Part shown: one piece after another, positions 35,108 to 44,441 of the stretch
Numbering within the stretch: position 1 is the first letter of the stretch
How the letters are laid out: every line of letters begins with the position of its first letter
Source: Erysipelotrichaceae bacterium NK3D112
Lineage (GTDB): Bacteria; Bacillota_I; Bacilli_A; Erysipelotrichales; Erysipelotrichaceae
Length of the DNA: 51,825 bases
Reading direction: 5' to 3'
Assembly (NCBI GenBank): GCA_000701725.1
Contig: JNJQ01000019.1
Span: 1 to 51,825 of the forward strand
Translations under genes and position numbers: made by a program
Notes under the pieces: generated by a model
Database searches by the model: none
The model's input: the letters and a program-made list of their open reading frames with translations, nothing else
Told to the model about the DNA's origin: nothing

Positions 35108-35899
35108 TCAGAACTGGTACTGTGTCGGATAAGCATAGATCTCATAATGATCAACAACGTCCGCAGTCACACCATCCGGAAGTGAGAATCCCGACATGGA
35201 GAAACCAACCTTATCTCCCGCCACCAGATCATCAGTAAGAATTGTGAAATTGGAACCGATCATATTGTTGTCCGCGTCATACAGGAAGGCAACGACATAG
35301 ACCAATTTGCCATCTTCGGAAGTGGTGTTCTCAACTCTTCCGGTAACTTTGACTCCGCCATATGTATCATCTGTGATACTGATGTCACTTGTTTCATAGC
35401 GGATGCATTCAATGGTTGCTTCCTTGACCTTGACATGAGGAAGAATATTTAGTTCATCCGGAGTACCTTCATCAAGAATGGTTTCCTCATAATAATATGC
35501 TGTTTCACCAGGCTGAAGCACTTCCGGGAATACACTGACCAGATTCTTGCTGTCAACAAGATGTCCTTCGGAGTCTTCGAGATCCATCGTACCGGCGCTG
35601 AGATAAAGATTCTTTGTACCTGTATTTGTTACAGGGCAGACAATCTGAATCCACTTTGAGCCAATGCTGTCAGTCCATGTGACTGATTTTGCTTCACCGA
35701 CTTCCCAGGCTGCTTCCTCCTTGACTTCTTCTTTTGGCGCTTCTTCTTTCGCAGTTTCTTCTTTTGATTCTTCGCCTTCTGTTTCAGCTGCTGTTTCTTC
35801 CTTCTTGTCATCATCCTTTGCAGATGAGCCGGAAGATCCGCATGCACTCAGTCCAATGCAGAGAATGCCTGCAAAAAATGCTTTTGTTGCTTTTTTCAT
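35108..35899 (-). CDS. Lipoprotein with acidic linker and Ig-like C-terminal domain
   Basis: Start chosen at ATG 35899 behind AAGGAGGG; product 263 residues. The lipoprotein signal peptide ends GLSAC with the lipidated Cys at 20. Residues ~25-65 are a Glu/Lys-rich flexible linker. The rest is beta-rich (VTNTGTKNLYLSAGTMDLED, VTGRVENTTSEDGKLVYVV), like the FxLYD/Ig-type domains of Gram-positive lipoproteins. Function is not known. An HTH gene lies 46 bp upstream on the same strand, and a terminator follows. Confidence 0.7.
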   Translation of the reverse strand: MKKATKAFFAGILCIGLSACGSSGSSAKDDDKKEETAAETEGEESKEETAKEEAPKEEVKEEAAWEVGEAKSVTWTDSIGSKWIQIVCPVTNTGTKNLYLSAGTMDLEDSEGHLVDSKNLVSVFPEVLQPGETAYYYEETILDEGTPDELNILPHVKVKEATIECIRYETSDISITDDTYGGVKVTGRVENTTSEDGKLVYVVAFLYDADNNMIGSNFTILTDDLVAGDKVGFSMSGFSLPDGVTADVVDHYEIYAYPTQYQF

Positions 35900-35945
35900 G
35901 GCTTTTGTACCCTCCTTATAATGATTCAGACAAAGCAATTAGAAC

Positions 35946-36401
35946 TTACTCATTATTGTCGGAAACATAAGTTTCCATATCTTTGGAAAATCTCAACCAC
36001 GGATATCCGGCTTTTTCAAGCCGGTCATTCAGTCTGTACAGTGTCACTCTGTCGTTCAGTGCATCCAGAATCAATCTGTCCCTGGGATCATTTTCATTCA
36101 GAACCTGCATACCATTGATTGCCAATGCATGCTGGGTCTCCCTTGCATTCATTCCAATCACACAGCAGATGGCAATGATGTAATCAATCTGTGCTGTATG
36201 TTTCGTTCCGGAAAGAATCTTGTATAAATAATCCTGGGAAATCCCTGTGATTCTGGAGATGTCGCTCCTTTTGATTCTGTATCTGTTGATCATTTCCTGC
36301 ATGAAATCAGTAAAGACAGGATTATACGGGTCCTCGTTTTCAGTCATGTCATTCACTGTTTCAATTTCATCAGCTGTTTTCAGTAATCCGTTATGATCCA
36401 T
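35946..36401 (-). CDS. HTH (XRE-type) regulator
   Basis: A 151-residue protein. The helix-turn-helix is at about 38-66 (IKRSDISRITGISQDYLYKILSG), the recognition pattern of the XRE/lambda-repressor family. The remaining C-terminal helices (REKAGYPWLRFSKD-like) have no known ligand domain. GGGGAGAG supports the start. It is co-directional with and just upstream of the lipoprotein gene, so it probably controls that small operon. Both genes lie between the 15-bp direct repeats. Confidence 0.7.
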   Translation of the reverse strand: MDHNGLLKTADEIETVNDMTENEDPYNPVFTDFMQEMINRYRIKRSDISRITGISQDYLYKILSGTKHTAQIDYIIAICCVIGMNARETQHALAINGMQVLNENDPRDRLILDALNDRVTLYRLNDRLEKAGYPWLRFSKDMETYVSDNNE

Positions 36402-36461
36402 ATGTGAATTTCTCTCCCCTTCACATCTGATACCTACGTTACTGAATTTCTTTCTGATTAT

Positions 36462-36476
36462 TTGGACCCACCAAGA
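36462..36476 (+). repeat. 15-bp direct repeat, right copy
   Basis: Partner of 34959..34973, one mismatch, 1503 bp apart. It lies just upstream of the HTH gene. Confidence 0.5.
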
Positions 36477-36789
36477 TGTTTTTTACAAAAATACTTCTTT
36501 TATGCTTTTTCTTCTTCATTCATCCCTCACTTCTTCCTTTCCCATTATTAGAGTAGAAGAGAAGGTATGTAAAAAAAGTGCCAGCGTTTTATCACTGACA
36601 CTTTTTTAGTACAGCATCATGTCGAGGGCTATATATGCTAATCTGATAGTCAAGGGATCCAAAACTCGATCCCTCTCACTAATGTTTATTTGTTATCCTT
36701 CAAGGTATAAGCCTAAATCTTCAACATCATGAAGCTTTTCAGTTATTAGAACATAACTATTTATCTGTTCGATTGATCCATGGATTCCG
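36477..36789. other. Intergenic region with a bidirectional terminator
   Basis: Apart from the terminator at 36571..36607, no complete gene is present. A short minus-strand frame just after the PPOX-DUF1232 stop is discussed under rejected items. Confidence 0.4.
36571..36607. terminator. Bidirectional rho-independent terminator
   Basis: AAAAAGTGCCAG and CTGACACTTTTTT pair with one mismatch around a 10-base loop, with A and T runs on the two flanks. It can end the PPOX-DUF1232 transcript coming leftward. Confidence 0.65.
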
Positions 36790-37686
36790 TTATTCTTCAT
36801 CGATTTCGGAGTTTGTTTCATCATCCATCTCATCATCTGTGCCGAAGTCGATTTCTTTACCATTCAATTCACGCCATTTTTGATAATCCTTAATATCACC
36901 TTCAACCATCTTCCAGCAAATGCTTATTACAGCAGCATCATCAGAAAGACCAACAAACGGTATACTGTCAGGCAAAATATCGACTGGTGATAAATAATAC
37001 ATCATTGCTGCTGTAATAGAAACAATCGTTCCAAAAGGAATATCACGATAGTCTTTATCGTAGTAGCTTTTCAAAAGAGAAATCATGACAAAGGCCTGAG
37101 ACATTTTGTTTCCTACCAAAGGAATACGTTTTGATTTGTGCTCCAGACTTTGAAGAGTACGTTCAAACTCTTCTTTGTTGTTTAGTATTTTGCGAGCTTC
37201 TTCAAATCTTTTTTCAATTTCTCTTCTTGCCGTCGATTCAATAAAGGTTTTAGAACGTTCATTACCCTTATCACCGCTGTCATCAAAAAGAACTTCAGAT
37301 TCTCCGTTCAATTTGTTCAATACTGCTTTTCCATACTCCAAGTGGAATACTTTCAGAGTTTTTCCTGTCTCCTCGTTATAGATTGCTTTTAGATTCGGAG
37401 AATAATCCAGGGCAAGATTTGCATAAATAGGATCAATTTCGAAGACTGCATCTCCAGTGTATCTTAACCATGTTTTATCTTCGTTGATTGCAGTGATTTC
37501 TATACTTGGGTTTTTAGTAATCTGATCGTAGACATCCTTGTGTTCTCCGACAGCAAAATACAGTCTTCCATATTTTTCCATATGAAATCCAAGAGGTCTG
37601 CATTTAGCTTGATTACCGTCTACTGAAGCTAAAAAGAACACTCCTGCCTCATCTAGAAACTCATTGATTCTGTCAATTTCCTGCAT
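36790..37686 (-). CDS. Fusion of PPOX-like flavin barrel and DUF1232
   Basis: A 298-residue protein. Residues ~1-120 are a pyridoxamine-phosphate-oxidase-like split barrel (FLASVDGNQAKCRPLGF, LYFAVGEHKDVYDQI), which usually binds FMN or F420. Residues ~205-262 are DUF1232 (YkvA-like): YYLSPVDILPDSIPFVGLSDDA is the hallmark, forming a membrane hairpin. A helical charged linker joins them, and the C-terminus is very acidic. AAGGAGGAG supports the start. I know both domains separately; I do not recall this fusion. A membrane-tethered flavin protein is the simplest inference. Confidence 0.75.
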   Translation of the reverse strand: MQEIDRINEFLDEAGVFFLASVDGNQAKCRPLGFHMEKYGRLYFAVGEHKDVYDQITKNPSIEITAINEDKTWLRYTGDAVFEIDPIYANLALDYSPNLKAIYNEETGKTLKVFHLEYGKAVLNKLNGESEVLFDDSGDKGNERSKTFIESTARREIEKRFEEARKILNNKEEFERTLQSLEHKSKRIPLVGNKMSQAFVMISLLKSYYDKDYRDIPFGTIVSITAAMMYYLSPVDILPDSIPFVGLSDDAAVISICWKMVEGDIKDYQKWRELNGKEIDFGTDDEMDDETNSEIDEE

Positions 37687-37836
37687 AACTCCTCCTTATC
37701 AATTTCCGATCTTCAATACATATTGAATCTATTATCTTAATACTTGTAGCTCCTATATATATTATCCCGATAAACGCGGGAATCTGTACACTGATTTTTC
37801 TCAACTCAAATAGGTATGATTATTATGGTTTAAGTA

Positions 37837-38634
37837 TCAGTCGGAGAATTCCGCATCAATAATATCTTGTCTTTTATAGAACCCCGGATCGCACAGATTA
37901 TAGCTCATCAAATTTTTACGCAATCTGTTGCAGTTAGGTTTAAACATAGCGTAAGTAATTCCTCCCGACAAAACTGCACCTATTAAAGGTATTGCGGAAG
38001 CAACAGTGTCAGCAAAGACTTGTTTAGTCATATGAACACCAATTTTACCGGCTATTTCTTTAACAATCGGATACACGACGCCCTTAGTTAATGCTTTCTG
38101 AGCAAGTTTTTTTGCAACATGGGCTGCCATTGTATCAGCAAGTTTGTGTAATGCCACTGCAGCTCCCTGAACCCCAAACATAACACCCACAAATACCAGA
38201 ACTGTATTCATTGTCTCAGAATCAACATCATTTTCGTTAAAGTCGAATTCTTCAAAACCATATAAATATGCCAGTTCCTGCACTATCCTGAGTATAAAAG
38301 CAAAGAAAGATGTTATATCTGCTGTTGCAGCAGGAATTGCAGCAGCTGCAGCGAAAGATCCAGGAACACTGGCAGCCACTGAAATTGCAGTTACTTTATT
38401 CGTTTCGTAATCAATTACATTCTTAGAAATCTTGTTAATCAGTTTCTTTTCTATGCCCGCCTGAGCAGGATTATATTTAATTGCTTTGATAATGACGTCT
38501 TCCGTACAATACTTTTTTAGTTCTTTTCTCAAGAAGGAAGCCCTGTTTATTTTTACACCAGGTGTCTTTATTGCAGTAGATAATACTTTTTCAAATGTGA
38601 TATCCTGCTTAATTTTATCAACTATATTTGCCAT
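37837..38634 (-). CDS. EcsC-like membrane-associated protein
   Basis: A 265-residue protein with small-residue-rich hydrophobic helices: AISVAASVPGSFAAAAAIP around 85-103, TVLVFVGVMFGVQGAAVAL around 147-165, and SAIPLIGAVLSGGITYAMF around 215-232. The overall pattern, including the initial short helical block, matches the EcsC family, named for a gene beside an ABC exporter and of unknown biochemical role. AAGGAGA precedes the ATG. Promoter and terminator are not obvious. Confidence 0.6.
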   Translation of the reverse strand: MANIVDKIKQDITFEKVLSTAIKTPGVKINRASFLRKELKKYCTEDVIIKAIKYNPAQAGIEKKLINKISKNVIDYETNKVTAISVAASVPGSFAAAAAIPAATADITSFFAFILRIVQELAYLYGFEEFDFNENDVDSETMNTVLVFVGVMFGVQGAAVALHKLADTMAAHVAKKLAQKALTKGVVYPIVKEIAGKIGVHMTKQVFADTVASAIPLIGAVLSGGITYAMFKPNCNRLRKNLMSYNLCDPGFYKRQDIIDAEFSD

Positions 38635-38810
38635 GATTCTCCTTAATCCAGCTACTTCTCTCTTGTATACTACTATGTTCAGTATTCTTAATAAACTATG
38701 TCTGTTAATACATTTTCAAGACCTTCTGTTGCAATCATTTTTCCTCATAATGCTGCTTTTATTAATAATGATTTTGTTTATAATATCGGGCTAATCATAT
38801 TACTTGATTA

Positions 38811-39710
38811 TCAGATTATTTTCTTTTTCAGCACCTCATATTCTTCTTTGCTGATGGCGCCATCATCCAGCAATGCTTTCAGTTCCTTAAGCTGGGAGAT
38901 GACATCCTTTGTTTCCGGTTCACTCTCGGGTTCAGGAAGAAGCTCAGGCTGATCAAATTCGATATATGCCCCCTGCTCAAGATTGACTGTGATATTGTTC
39001 CGGATTCTTACATCCATTTCAGATGTGCACTCAAATGAGATATTGACCAGCTGATCTCTTTCAAGATCACGCAGTTTCATATAGGCATTCACAGGAACTT
39101 CCCTGGTTTCAACATGTGATATGGTCTGTCCCCTGGTGTTTGAATTCTCTTTTTTACCTGTTCCGACGGCTGCACCGATCACCGTACCAAGACCGGGCAT
39201 CAGGATTGTGCCGATGATTGCGCCGACAAGTCTTCCTTTTCTTCCGCCTCTTGTCTGAGTGGAAGAGTCATTGTTCTGTATCATGACATCCTGATATCTC
39301 GGTCCGCTCCAGGTATATTCAAGGACTTCATATTCTTTTTTGGTATTGTAATCAAACCAAATGATTCCCGGTAAACCGGTGTTGAAGAACATCCGGATAT
39401 TACTTGAAAAAGCATTTTTTGAAACGGCATCTTTTCCGCCGGTGAGTTTGAGTTCAATGGAATCCGTATCCGGATCAAGTATATTCAGCAAAGACATATC
39501 CGTACTCCTTTTACCTTCTTTGATCTCTTTGAGTCTGCGGTTCTCCTCAATCAGTCTGTTGTATCTGCCAAGCGCATCTCCGATTCTGATCTCTGCCCCG
39601 CAATGGGCACACTCAACAAAATCATCATCAGTCGACTCAGGTGTGATTTCAATATACAGCGATCCGTCACAGACCGGACAGAACGCAGGCAATTCGTTTC
39701 TTCTTACCAT
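38811..39710 (-). CDS. Zinc-ribbon, glycine-zipper and SHOCT domain protein
   Basis: Start chosen at ATG 39710 (AAAGGATGG ahead), giving 299 residues. Parts in order: zinc ribbon FCPVCDG...CAHCG (~10-40); a short coiled coil (NRLIEENRRLKEI); a central beta region; a glycine-zipper hydrophobic segment GAIIGTILMPGLGTVIGAAVG (about 164-184) that could enter a membrane; and a C-terminal SHOCT motif LKALLDDGAISKEEYEVLKKK. SHOCT domains mediate oligomerisation. Function is unknown; it is separated from the nuclease lipoprotein by 45 bp on the same strand. Confidence 0.7.
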   Translation of the reverse strand: MVRRNELPAFCPVCDGSLYIEITPESTDDDFVECAHCGAEIRIGDALGRYNRLIEENRRLKEIKEGKRSTDMSLLNILDPDTDSIELKLTGGKDAVSKNAFSSNIRMFFNTGLPGIIWFDYNTKKEYEVLEYTWSGPRYQDVMIQNNDSSTQTRGGRKGRLVGAIIGTILMPGLGTVIGAAVGTGKKENSNTRGQTISHVETREVPVNAYMKLRDLERDQLVNISFECTSEMDVRIRNNITVNLEQGAYIEFDQPELLPEPESEPETKDVISQLKELKALLDDGAISKEEYEVLKKKII

Positions 39711-39755
39711 TGTATGCCATCCTTTCATTGTTTTTTTGGACCTCGAATCTCTTTT

Positions 39756-40676
39756 TCAGGGATTGCATACAGCGCATGGCTGATAGCCCATATCAATGAT
39801 TTCTTCTCTGGATGAAGTGATCACCTGTTTGTTTTTCTCTTTCATTGCCTTCACACTGTCGCAATCGGGATAATGGAATCTCTTTGTATTGGTATTCAGG
39901 ACATATTCCTGAGAAAGAGAAGGGATGGATCTGGTGATAACATGTTCCTCTCTTTCACTTTCTCCTGTGAGGTAATTGATTTTGATGCCCGGCTGAACGT
40001 TATAACAGAAGATACAGAATTCCATATCATTTTTCTCAATGGAGGAGGCTTCCATCAATACACCTCTGCATACCAGTTCATCATCGATGAATATCGGTGT
40101 GCAGTGAAAATAAACATGATTGTCTGTCGTTCTGAGATAGGAAACAATCTGATTTTCCCATGGCAGCATACCTTCCACATTCATGTACCTTGTGCCAGTG
40201 ACAAGGTTATGCTCATCATCGTTGATCCCGCTGATTTCATAGGCAATCAGATGGCATCGGTTGTAGAGATAATTGCCTTCGATCAGATCATCATATCTGA
40301 CCGTCTGCCATCCGGTGGGTCTGATTCCCCCGATCGATCCTCTCTGGTCTTTGGGAAGTGTATTGATGCTGAGGATGGCTTCCGCATCTGTGCATCTGCC
40401 AAGTTCATCCGGTTCTCCGATCCTGATATATTCAGTAACTGAATCATTGATGGAGTACGGATGATTATCATTCATAATCACATACGGTTTTCCATCAAAG
40501 GCAGGCACATCCTCATAATGAAAACCTTCTGTATCAACGTCTGATACAGAATTGTTTTCATTAATGATTTCACCATCTGACTTCCCTTCATGATTCATGA
40601 TGTCTGAATGCGGTATGCAGGAGATCAGACACAATGAAATCAGGAATAAGAGGAATCCCTTATAAATGACTTTCAT
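39756..40676 (-). CDS. Lipoprotein DNA/RNA non-specific endonuclease
   Basis: A 306-residue secreted lipoprotein (from ATG 40676; lipobox LISC, Cys about 20). The nuclease core is LYNRCHLIAYE with catalytic His about 142, followed by HNLVTGTRYMNVEGMLPWE, the metal-binding Asn and NVxGMLP block of EndA/Spd-type ββα-metal nucleases. The catalytic-loop Gly of DRGH is Cys here. The C-terminus carries FHYPDCDSVKAMKEKN...GYQPCAVCNP, an Ada-like metal-binding motif also present in the preceding lipoprotein. Likely roles are nucleotide scavenging or DNA uptake at the surface. It follows the PASTA lipoprotein by 15 bp, in one operon. Confidence 0.8.
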   Translation of the reverse strand: MKVIYKGFLLFLISLCLISCIPHSDIMNHEGKSDGEIINENNSVSDVDTEGFHYEDVPAFDGKPYVIMNDNHPYSINDSVTEYIRIGEPDELGRCTDAEAILSINTLPKDQRGSIGGIRPTGWQTVRYDDLIEGNYLYNRCHLIAYEISGINDDEHNLVTGTRYMNVEGMLPWENQIVSYLRTTDNHVYFHCTPIFIDDELVCRGVLMEASSIEKNDMEFCIFCYNVQPGIKINYLTGESEREEHVITRSIPSLSQEYVLNTNTKRFHYPDCDSVKAMKEKNKQVITSSREEIIDMGYQPCAVCNP

Positions 40677-40691
40677 GAATTGCATTCTTCA

Positions 40692-42752
40692 TTATGGATT
40701 GCAGATATTGCAGGAATCATATCCTTTATCTGTCATTGACTTGCGGGTGACATTGTTGAAATAAACTTTGTTGCTTTCTTTCATCTGTTTGACTGCACGG
40801 CAGTGAGGATAATGGAACACGCCGGTATTGCGGTTAGCAATATAGTCATATTTCTCTGCGGGCTTCTTCTTGCGTTTAACCGTGAATGACTTTTTGGTTT
40901 TATTGCCGTGTTTGTCACAGGCATGCACGGTAAATTCGTATGTGCCGGGCTGAGATGTGTATTCAGGTTCCTCCAGATAATACCAGCCATTGCCTGCTTC
41001 ACCGGGATCACGCTTCACCATTTCAAGGGCACCATCCACGGGGTCCTTGACAGAAACGATGTTGCCATAAGGATCGAACTCCTCATCCCACTTCAGAGTT
41101 ATTTCTTTGTTTTCAAACTTGATCTTCGGTTTGGCTGTATCCTGAACGGTAAATGTATGTGACTCATTGACGGATATCTTTCCTCTTGCCACGGTATAGG
41201 TAACTGTATATTCGCCTAATTTGCTCAAATCAATTTTGTCATTGGTAGTAAAGGTAACCCCCTTTTTATCCGTTGAAACAAGGGTGGTCAGATCAATTTC
41301 CTTGTTTGAGTATTCCAGAACATCCGTTTCATATTTGAGTTCATGGCCTTTGGTCAGAACATCCTTGAGCTTGTATGTATAATTCTTGATTGAATTCATG
41401 ACAGCCATGAAATCTTCAGAATAATCCAGATCAGAATCATAAGGCTGCACAAAATTGAAGATCACCGGTTTCTCAAAGAGCTTATCGGCGAACATATATA
41501 CTTCGTGAATGACTTTCTTTTCATCATCCGCATTTTCAATTCCCTTGATATAGGATGTTTTGTTTCCGGCAAAATAATAATTTGATTTCTGATCAAGGAC
41601 TTCTTCAAATTCAAACTGCTTCACATATTCATTGAAAATCCGCGGAACAGAATAAAATTTCACTTCTTCCTCTTCCCCTTGCGCAAAAGTGAAATAGGCG
41701 CCTTTCCCTTTCTCATCCAGATCAAAGCGTTTATCACCCTTGACCCATGTATCGGGAACCTTGAACTGATAGGAGCCCACCCTTCCATTCTGAAATTCCT
41801 GAGCATCCGCATAGAGTGTGGAGAATGGTTTCGGAGTCTCTTCCAGCTCAGGAGTTTCCAGAGGTGCGACCGTTTCTTCCGGCTGCTCTTCTGTATTCTT
41901 TGTAATCTCTGCAGGCTCCTCAGTTTCAATCGGTTCAGCATTTTCCAGAGGTGCTTTCGCTTCTTCGGCTGCAGCCGGATCAGTACTTTCTTCTGGTAAT
42001 GCAGTCTCTTCGGGCTGTGCAGGCACTTCCGGTGTAGCGGAAGATTCCGGTTCAGCACTGACCGTTGGTTCAGGTATTTCCTCAGGTGCCGGTGTGATTG
42101 CCGGCTCCGGTGAAGGGCTGGGTGTCGGGGTTGGGACAGGTGTCGGTACTGCCCTTGCCGTGATTTCCTCCTTCTCATTCATCCGGACATTTTCAATCGA
42201 AATATCCGAACGGCCATGGGTGACTTCAAAGGCGATCTCCGTATCAGCTTTGAGTTTCAGGATGTATGTATCCGTAAGCTCATTGTCATTGTGTTTGTTT
42301 ACAGTCAGGATATGCTCCCCTTCCAGGGCTTTCACACTCTGACTGACTGTCTCACCGTTTTTAATGGTGGCAATCTTCTCATCATCCAGGGAAACATCCA
42401 TGTCATATTTGGAAAACAGCCAGTTGTCATCAGATGTCATGGCAAGAACAATTTCAAACTGTTTCAGACAATCCAGGATCACTGCTTCCGAAGGGTCCAG
42501 CTGACTGCCTGCCTCGTGATTCTGCGAAACCACGACAAAACGATTCTCATCGGCTGTCTCATCGCTCTTTGTTGTCTGCACATCTGTAAAGCCGAGATCT
42601 TTCAGCTTCTCAACAGCCTTTACCATTGATTCCCCGATTAAGTCAGGCATCGGTATTGTTTGTGCGGATTCATCATCCGCCTGTGAAGCTGAACAAGCTG
42701 CCATACATATGGCCAGTACCAGGATTAACAGTATATTTCTTACTTTCTTCAT
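40692..42752 (-). CDS. PASTA-containing lipoprotein with Pro/Glu stalk and Ig-like domains
   Basis: A 686-residue lipoprotein (signal peptide ending MAAC, Cys 20). Parts: PASTA domain (MPDLIGESMVKAVEKLKDLGF, about 35-95); a beta region; a Pro/Thr/Glu/Ser stalk of about 110 residues (from VPTPTPSPSPEPAITP) that would span the wall; a globular region; two bacterial Ig-like domains (about 490-640); and the C-terminal GVFHYPHCRAVKQMKESNK...CNICNP cysteine motif shared with the next gene. PASTA domains bind muropeptides. AAGAGGAA precedes the ATG. Confidence 0.75.
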   Translation of the reverse strand: MKKVRNILLILVLAICMAACSASQADDESAQTIPMPDLIGESMVKAVEKLKDLGFTDVQTTKSDETADENRFVVVSQNHEAGSQLDPSEAVILDCLKQFEIVLAMTSDDNWLFSKYDMDVSLDDEKIATIKNGETVSQSVKALEGEHILTVNKHNDNELTDTYILKLKADTEIAFEVTHGRSDISIENVRMNEKEEITARAVPTPVPTPTPSPSPEPAITPAPEEIPEPTVSAEPESSATPEVPAQPEETALPEESTDPAAAEEAKAPLENAEPIETEEPAEITKNTEEQPEETVAPLETPELEETPKPFSTLYADAQEFQNGRVGSYQFKVPDTWVKGDKRFDLDEKGKGAYFTFAQGEEEEVKFYSVPRIFNEYVKQFEFEEVLDQKSNYYFAGNKTSYIKGIENADDEKKVIHEVYMFADKLFEKPVIFNFVQPYDSDLDYSEDFMAVMNSIKNYTYKLKDVLTKGHELKYETDVLEYSNKEIDLTTLVSTDKKGVTFTTNDKIDLSKLGEYTVTYTVARGKISVNESHTFTVQDTAKPKIKFENKEITLKWDEEFDPYGNIVSVKDPVDGALEMVKRDPGEAGNGWYYLEEPEYTSQPGTYEFTVHACDKHGNKTKKSFTVKRKKKPAEKYDYIANRNTGVFHYPHCRAVKQMKESNKVYFNNVTRKSMTDKGYDSCNICNP

Positions 42753-43004
42753 AAAGCAGTTCCTCTTAACGTTTGCATCGATTCCGGATGAGCTGAAATC
42801 TCAAGACAGATATCAATTCACTCAATGCACACTTCCATGATTGTTTTTAGTCGGAATATCACAATTTCATTATACGTTGATTGAGACCTCTATGATTCTT
42901 AATACATTGCGATTCAGCACTTGAATCCTTCTGTTAAGCGAAATTCTATGACCGTTCCCCGCGGAACGGTCAATGTTGTGTCTTCTATTGTCATTAAGAT
43001 GAAT
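42753..43004. other. Intergenic, one strong hairpin
   Basis: No gene seen. GACCGTTCC (42950..42958), loop CCGC, GGAACGGTC (42963..42971) forms a perfect 9-bp hairpin without a T-run, possibly an operator or RNA fold. It stands next to the dehydrogenase terminator. Confidence 0.45.
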
Positions 43005-43030
43005 ACAAAAAAACTGAGCCTTAGCCCAGT
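43005..43030 (-). terminator. Terminator of the dehydrogenase gene
   Basis: On the minus strand ACTGGGC and GGCTCAGT pair with a TAA(G) loop and one G-U pair, followed by TTTTTTTG. It lies 25 bases beyond the dehydrogenase stop. Confidence 0.75.
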
Positions 43031-43054
43031 TCGTTCTGCTGTTGATTGGTTTGT

Positions 43055-44094
43055 TTATGCTTCGTGGTCAATCAGGATTTTCAATGATTCATTCTGATTG
43101 GCTGCCATTGCAAAGGCTTCTTTGATCTGATCAAGCGGATAGTGATGTGTGATGATACCGGCAACCGGTGTCGTTTTGTTTTTCAGAACGGAAATCACTT
43201 CACGGATGTCATCATTTGTATAGGCAAAGGAACCTTTGATCTCAATCTCCGCACAGCTGATCAGATACGGATTGAGTGATACGTTTCTGTGATAAAGAGC
43301 GACAATGGATACCCTTGCATGAGGTTTTGCGCAATCCAGGATAGTCGGCAGGATCACCGGTGCACCGGATGTGTCAATATAGACATCCACATCGCAGGCA
43401 GGACTGCCGCCGAGATTGCTTACATCTTTACCAAAGAGATCTCTTAAGAACTCTTTGACATCGCCTTTTGCGGAGTTGAAGGGAATCGCTCCCATATCAG
43501 CTGCTTTCTCAAGACGCCATTCATTGATATCAATGACTACGATTTCCTTAACGCCTTTGGAAAGGCATGCGGACAATGTGCAAAGTCCGATCATACCTGC
43601 TCCGAAGATGACGACTCTGTCACCTGCTTTGACATTCACCTGGTTGATACCGTGCATGGCAACGGAGAACGGTTCGATGATTGCTGCTTCATCGAAGCTG
43701 ACATTTTCAGGCAGTTCAAACAGGTTGTAATCAAGTTGTGCATCCTGGATCTGCACATACTGGGAGAATGCGCCGCACTCATCGCAGATCTCAAGCATGG
43801 ACAGTCCGCTGTCCGCTCTTTTGGAGAGAGTCGGGTTAGGGAATACTCTCATACCGATCTGAATATCATCTGAAACATTCTTACCTTTCTTATATACAAC
43901 CGCAGACATTTCATGTCCGAATGTATGTTCCGGGAAAATACCAGCATCATCGCCGCCGTGATAATATGCGCCGATATCAGTGCCGCAGATGCTTCCGCGC
44001 ACGTTTTTAGAATGACATCATTGTCACCGCATTCGGGCATGGGGATTTCTTCCACGCTCACATTTTCAATTCCATGGTAGATTGCTGCTTTCAT
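43055..44094 (-). pseudogene. Zinc-containing alcohol/polyol dehydrogenase, frameshifted
   Basis: A medium-chain dehydrogenase of the sorbitol/threonine dehydrogenase type. The first ~30 codons (MKAAIYHGIENVSVEEIP) are in one frame; the rest, from VRGSICGTDIG onward, is in the next. A run of five A at 44004..44008 (T on the plus strand) needs a sixth to read LKNVRGSICGTD. After repair the protein is ~346 residues with catalytic-zinc Cys in ICGTD, FGHE, and the NAD-binding FGAGMIG. GAGAAGAGG precedes the ATG. This may be true decay or a base-calling error. It is divergent from a truncated AraC-type regulator. Confidence 0.75.
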
Positions 44095-44183
44095 TGCTGT
44101 TACCTCTTCTCTTTCTTTGTGACTGTATTGTATTTATGTTTTCTTGCGCCGAATTGTAAAATTCTGTCAAGAGGATAACAATC

Positions 44184-44441
44184 ATGCTGTTTGAAAAGGA
44201 TCATTCCCCGGTGATTACCGAAATCGTCTATATCGAAGAACCCGCGGGCTCTTCGTGGTCTTTCCCTCTGCACCGTCATCAGGACAGGCTCGAACTCTCC
44301 TGTATCATTTCAGGCACACTGGAATGCTGGTCTGACGGCATATCCAAAAGACTGTCAGAAGGTGATCTTCTGATCAAAAACGCAGGTGTGATCCATTCAA
44401 AGTTTGCACAGCTCCATAGAAATCATCTGTTTGCCGCATGA
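44184..44441 (+). pseudogene. AraC-family regulator, cupin N-terminus only
   Basis: An 85-residue product with an AraC-type sugar/ligand cupin: SFPLHRHQDRLELSCIISG, LSEGDLLIKNAGVIHS. The DNA-binding AraC domain (about 100 residues, two HTH) is missing and no continuation is visible in the next 180 bases. AGAGGA supports the start. It is divergent from the frameshifted dehydrogenase, probably its former regulator. Confidence 0.65.

Noticed and set aside
36680-36780. Minus-strand frame with YVLITEKLHDVEDLGLYLE, resembling the first residues of an M16-type peptidase
   Set aside because: No start codon and a stop after about 25 codons; too short to call.
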